From NCBI RefSeq assembly GCF_040115645.1, contig NC_089541.1:4030001-4094000 (forward strand): a DNA stretch of 64,000 bases. Direction: 5' to 3'. The position numbers and the translations under genes are program-made. Below the pieces are notes generated by a model. That model was not told the origin of the DNA, made no database searches, and worked only from the letters and a program-made list of their open reading frames with translations. This stretch comes from Euwallacea fornicatus. Taxonomy: Eukaryota; Arthropoda; Insecta; Coleoptera; Curculionidae. Shown here piece by piece: positions 60,147 through 64,000 of this stretch (its first letter is position 1; each line of letters starts with the position of its first letter).

Positions 60147-61095
60147 CCCTCTGCACTCAAGGCTTTTTTGATTCATTCAAATTAGCAACTTGAGATGATA
60201 TCTGGTATATTAGGAAAGTGTTTTACACGTTAATTAAAATGATTTTTTACTCAAACAAATGTAATTAAGTGATAAAATTTCAACAATTTACTTATTTTAT
60301 ATACTATTTTTACAATGTATAAAACACAATCTATTACGTAATCGCATTACATTCTAAAATGAATTTTTGTATATTTTACAAAACAATCCTCAACAGGCAT
60401 TCTCAGTTTTTCAGAGCACATATCACAATAATAGATCTCACGTCTACAGCTAAGCTTATAATGGCCAGAGCAACCTTTATAATCCCTCTTTCTGGTAGTC
60501 GATTTTGTAAACAAGTTTAGTGGTAAAAAACAGTTTTAAATAATCGACTGATTCTTTTATATTTGTAGCTATATGTGGTCTTGTTGATTTTTAACCAGAT
60601 ATTAATTGTATATCTATGAGCTCTTCTTCATATTCTTTGCACAGTACCCATTGCGAATAGTCTATATCTTTCACAGTTTTACTTTCAGCTTCACTATCGC
60701 TATCTTTAATTCCAATTTTTCGTCTTCTCACACTTTTTACTTCGTCGCTACTGTTCCCACTAACCTGTATATTTTCTATATAAATGCAATTTGCTCATTT
60801 AAATACATACGATTGATCGGATTTGTCTGCACTAGAACTGATCTGATCTGTATCTACACTTATAGGGCATTAAGACTTCTAAACTCTTATTCTCATTTGC
60901 AAGACCGTTTTAGACTAATGCTAGCTCAGACTTTTGATGAGACTGCAGGCCAAAATAAGAATGTCATATTGCGTATTTAAATCAAATAAACGAATCAAGT
61001 TTCGCAAACATGTTTTATTCCAAAACGTATGGTACCAGAACGCGAGAGCATCATACCGCTTGGGTGCCATAGCGGCGTCACTTGAGTGAAAGGGG
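60147..61095 (-). mobile_element. Internally deleted piggyBac-like element
   Basis: The left end is TTAA (60143-60146) followed by CCCTCTGCACTCAAGG. The right end, CTTGAGTGAAAGGGG (61081-61095), is its imperfect complement; the right TTAA is lost. The minus strand holds an N-terminal acidic part (IKDSDSEAE, KDIDYSQW) and, after a stop, RPHIATNIKESVDYLKLFF, the beginning of the transposase domain. It then jumps directly to the C-terminal Cys-rich domain (RKRDYKGCSGHYKLSCRREI, YYCDMCSEKL). The DDD catalytic core is missing, so it is non-autonomous. A second TTAACCCTCTTTAG terminus lies just outside at 60023. Confidence 0.75.
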
Positions 61096-61201
61096 TCTCA
61101 TTCCAATCTATAAAGAAACAATATTGGATAATAGAGGTGTCGTGGAATCAAACCGTCCGTTTGGGCAAATCCTCAGAAACACAATAACTAACAACATAAA
61201 A

Positions 61202-62911
61202 TCATGTCATATCATAATATACATTCTTTAGATAGTTTGATCCTAGCTCATGAACTGGAAGTTCTCTCTCTAACAACCAATTTTTTTTTCCATTTACAGC
61301 CATTTTGTGAAAATAAAGTTTTTCCATTTCATTTGCATACCAACAATTTTTAACAAAAATTACCTTTTCTCTTTTAATTATGTACATTCCTCCCTTCACT
61401 ATAACCTTTCTCCCAAATAAACTTTCCCTTGAATCTACAAACACTTGGTTTAGCTTTATTTTTAAATCTTTGGTTCTAGATTCCATAGCTTCAATTAATG
61501 TGACATCTCTAGTACTATCATATGGTACTGATGGTTTATTTTCTTGAAGCTTTAGTACTTGCTTTGGGATATCTAATCTGCACAATACCCTCTCCTTGTT
61601 TCGATCTTCAATTAGCATCCACTTGAATCCAAAGGATTGTGCAACAGAAACTATTTCTCCACATACCATTATATTAACTACAGGTATGTCCTCAACCATG
61701 CCATTGTTAAAAGCCCTTGAAATCACTATTATAGTTTTCTTGACCCAATTGTCATAAAAATTTTCACTTTTCATCTTTTCAATCTCTTCACAAAATGCTG
61801 CATAGGTTCTGTTGAGTAATTGTTCAGTCCAAGGTACTACAAGTTCATTGGAGCATAATGCAAGTTTATTTTCTAATTGTGTTTTAGCAACTGCATCATG
61901 TTCTTCTTGATTCGCATCAAGCAAGTGTTGAAATTCTGAAAATAAGTCCTTTTTAAGGACCCTAAATGCTGGTTTATTGATTTAGTTGAATGTAAACTAT
62001 CTTCAATTTACCGCATCATATTAAGCCCTGAAGTAGGATTTTTTCTTCAGAAATGAGAACTACTTCCATAGGAAAATTTAAAGATGTAATGGCAGAAGGT
62101 ATTTCCCCAATATTAGGAGAAATTTCCACGATAGCTGCAGATACTTTTATGGCAGAAGAAGCTGCTTTATCCTCTATTGAATTTGTATATTCATTCTCAC
62201 TGCTAAATATAATTTGATATACAAAGTGATTCAGAAAAAAGTGCCATCAATTTAACAACATATACTAAACCCTAAAATGGCATCAAAACTGCATATAAAT
62301 ATGTATTATAAAACACTTCTTTTTCCATATACAGGGTGTGAAAGTTAGATATTAAGGATGAATTTTTATTACTGTTTATTTGCACAAGAAATAAATATTT
62401 TTTATATTGATATTCGTTAGAATTTTGCTAATTAAATTATTTTCATTTAAAACCTCAAATTTAATGATGAATTTCAGAGATGAATTAAAACCATCTTCAG
62501 AAACTAACCTACATACTGTTTATGAAAAAAAAGAAGAGTTTTTAATATATGTTTATATAATATTTTCATCCTACTTTGAGAGGCATCTTAAATACCTCTT
62601 GCATGAGAAATCTTGTTTAATTTACCTTAACATTATAGTATCTCCACCCATAAAAGTTAATTCTTCTTCAATACATTCTATAGGTCTTTTTTCTGGCTTG
62701 GCTTATATCTTCGATAGATACACTGTCCCCATCACTATCAATAGAATTTAATTTCCTATTAGTGAATTTAAATATCGCAGGGGTAAAAGACTGAAATATG
62801 AAACTTCTAACATTCTATATATTCAAAAGATTACATCCGATTTGCGTTAAAAGTGAACTGTGGATTTACCTCATTTTTACAATCAATCGATGAATGTTTT
62901 CTTATTTTCCT
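61202..62911 (-). pseudogene. Unrecognised multi-exon gene with apparent frameshift and in-frame stop
   Basis: Exons by splice sites (minus): 62870-62911, 62626-62790, 62012-62202, 61202-61968 (or 61961). The last exon is open for at least 240 codons (VPWTEQLLNRTYAAFCEEIE; NIMVCGEIVSVAQSFGFKWM; KLYFHKMAVNGKKNWLL), so coding is not in doubt. Exon 62626-62790 begins SFTPAIFKFTNRKLNSIDSD but only after a one-base shift continues PEKRPIECIEEELTFMGGD up to a good donor. Exon 62012-62202 (SSENEYTNSIEDKA; FPMEVVLISEEKILLQ) meets TGA five bases before its donor. Either the gene is decaying, the sequence has errors, or the 3' part is used from a start at ATGATGCG (62017). The first exon was not found and the family was not recognised. 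Confidence 0.55.
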
Positions 62912-63669
62912 CTATATTTAGACAAAATTATGGGGTGCTTTCATTTGAATATTTTGTTTATCTTGATTTGGTTTCCATACAATTTCAATTTTAGGTTAGG
63001 AGTTAAAATATTGTCGTTATGAAAGAGCAACTCTGGATTGTAGAGCTGTAGCTCACTTAAAAAAATCCAATTTTACAACGGACGTTAAGCATTTTATTAC
63101 CTATACGGTGTAAAAAGACGTTTTAAGAAATTTCAAATTACAGAAAATACGGTTTTGTATTTTTTTTGTCGTCAAAAAACGAGGTTCATAAGCTACTATG
63201 AATTGCGCTCCCAAGGCGGTTCTAATATATATCTTGCGACCTTACAGCACGTTACAAGGAAAAATCGGGAGAACGTGATGCAGTCGGCAACAGCGTCGAC
63301 ACCACAGAATGTAACGATACTCTTTCGCCACCACCTCCTTCTATACATTGCGCTTGAGTTGCTAGTTTGTTCTTTGTAAGGGTTATGGTGTATATGTTTT
63401 TTAGTTTTTTGAATTCAATGGAATATACGGGAACAAAACGACAAATAGAAAACATGTAATTAACAAATAAATTAGAGCAATATACTCAAGATTCTGCTAT
63501 TGACAAAGAAGAATGGTATGCCTTTGGATTATTTTATCTACTTTTTTGGACCTGTATTTTTATGTGTTCCTAGAAATGTAATGCGTCAGAAAGACTAAAA
63601 TAGCTGTTATAAATACTAGTGTTGAGTGTACTACTTATCACTCTTTGTTACTAATAGTTGTTAAAACTG
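62912..63669. other. Intergenic between divergent genes
   Basis: AT-rich with a slightly more GC-rich patch (about 63200-63370) that may hold the promoter of the plus-strand gene starting at 63670 and of the minus-strand gene. The open frames here on both strands have no recognisable features. Confidence 0.4.
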
Positions 63670-63770
63670 ATGTCCACAGGAACTCTATTACTAAATACGA
63701 ACATTCGACCTGAAGATCCCGACAATCTACTCAAGCAATTGTTAGATTATGTTCAGAGATGTCAAAGGAG
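63670..63770 (+). CDS. First coding exon of an unrecognised gene, continues past the window
   Basis: ATG at 63670 opens MSTGTLLLNTNIRPEDPDN, then LLKQLLDYVQRCQRR, ending at a GTATTT donor in phase 2. A possible 12-base micro-exon follows at 63831-63842 (acceptor GATTCAG, donor GTAAGC, adding IPKR in frame), and another acceptor (TTCTTCCAG) ends at about 63942. The remainder lies outside the window, so the family cannot be told. Confidence 0.55.
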
Positions 63771-64000
63771 GTATTTATATATAAATGATTTCTCTTTTGC
63801 CTTCTCAGTAATTAAACGAGGTTGATTCAGAATTCCCAAAAGGTAAGCAATGGGGAATTTAAATATTGAGTGTTTACTGCTTAATTCATACTAACTCATA
63901 TTTCATTGTATTACTGAATTCTGAATCGGCATTTCTTCCAGGTGGGTTTTTTTATTAAGCATTTTCTAATCTTTATGTGAAGACAATTTAATATTACAAA

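Noticed and set aside
60606..60980. 124-codon plus-strand open frame rich in Phe, Tyr and Ile
   Set aside because: It is the complement of the piggyBac N-terminal region, where the acidic SDSE-type coding lies on the minus strand.
1..64000. tRNA, rRNA, snRNA genes and CRISPR arrays
   Set aside because: Looked for tRNA B-box-like GGTTCGA motifs and for short regularly spaced repeats; no candidate had a supporting structure.

Overview
The window is AT-rich eukaryotic DNA from an insect, and a beetle is the best guess. The gene models have mostly 45-60 bp introns with GT-AG ends, animal-only protein families occur (DNAI3, CAMKMT, WBP4, PEX7, ACTMAP, AIMP2), and intergenic DNA is crowded with decayed Tc1/mariner, piggyBac and LINE copies and with inverted-repeat elements ending in ACAGGGTG / CACCCTGT. 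The order-level assignment is inference.

Layout. 1-1556 (minus): 5' part of a DNAI3/WDR63-type axonemal dynein intermediate chain, running off the left edge. 1557-33750: about 32 kb with no confident host gene, holding several long-inverted-repeat elements, a mariner split by 3 kb of other elements, three decayed transposases of one Tc3-like (DUF4817-type) family, a Tc1-like relic, two LINE fragments and diverged tandem repeats. 33751-39326 (minus): five-exon bHLH gene resembling USF3, with a 1149-codon last exon. 42.3-45.6 kb (plus): calmodulin-lysine N-methyltransferase (CAMKMT), with a 2.1 kb intron. 45.6-52.2 kb: gene-poor, with repeats and hairpins.

52.2-59.9 kb is a compact gene cluster: WBP4 (plus), PEX7 (plus, intronless), ACTMAP (minus, convergent with PEX7, stop codons only about 26 bases apart), AIMP2 (minus), and a doubtful small 3-exon gene (minus). 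60.1-61.1 kb is an internally deleted piggyBac-like element. 61.2-62.9 kb (minus) is an unrecognised multi-exon gene that, as read here, carries a frameshift and an in-frame stop. The first coding exon of another unrecognised gene starts at 63670 (plus).

The host genes are housekeeping functions (spliceosome, peroxisomal import, actin maturation, multisynthetase complex, calmodulin methylation) plus one cilium gene. They share no pathway and look like an ordinary gene neighbourhood. The most unusual content is the set of long-inverted-repeat elements, in particular a 2.7 kb palindromic element whose arms carry the transposase C-terminus, and a foldback element split by a second element with perfect 16-bp ends.

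All calls come from reading the sequence and remembered family features; no search or alignment program was run. Exon boundaries were placed by reading frame, splice consensus and family resemblance.
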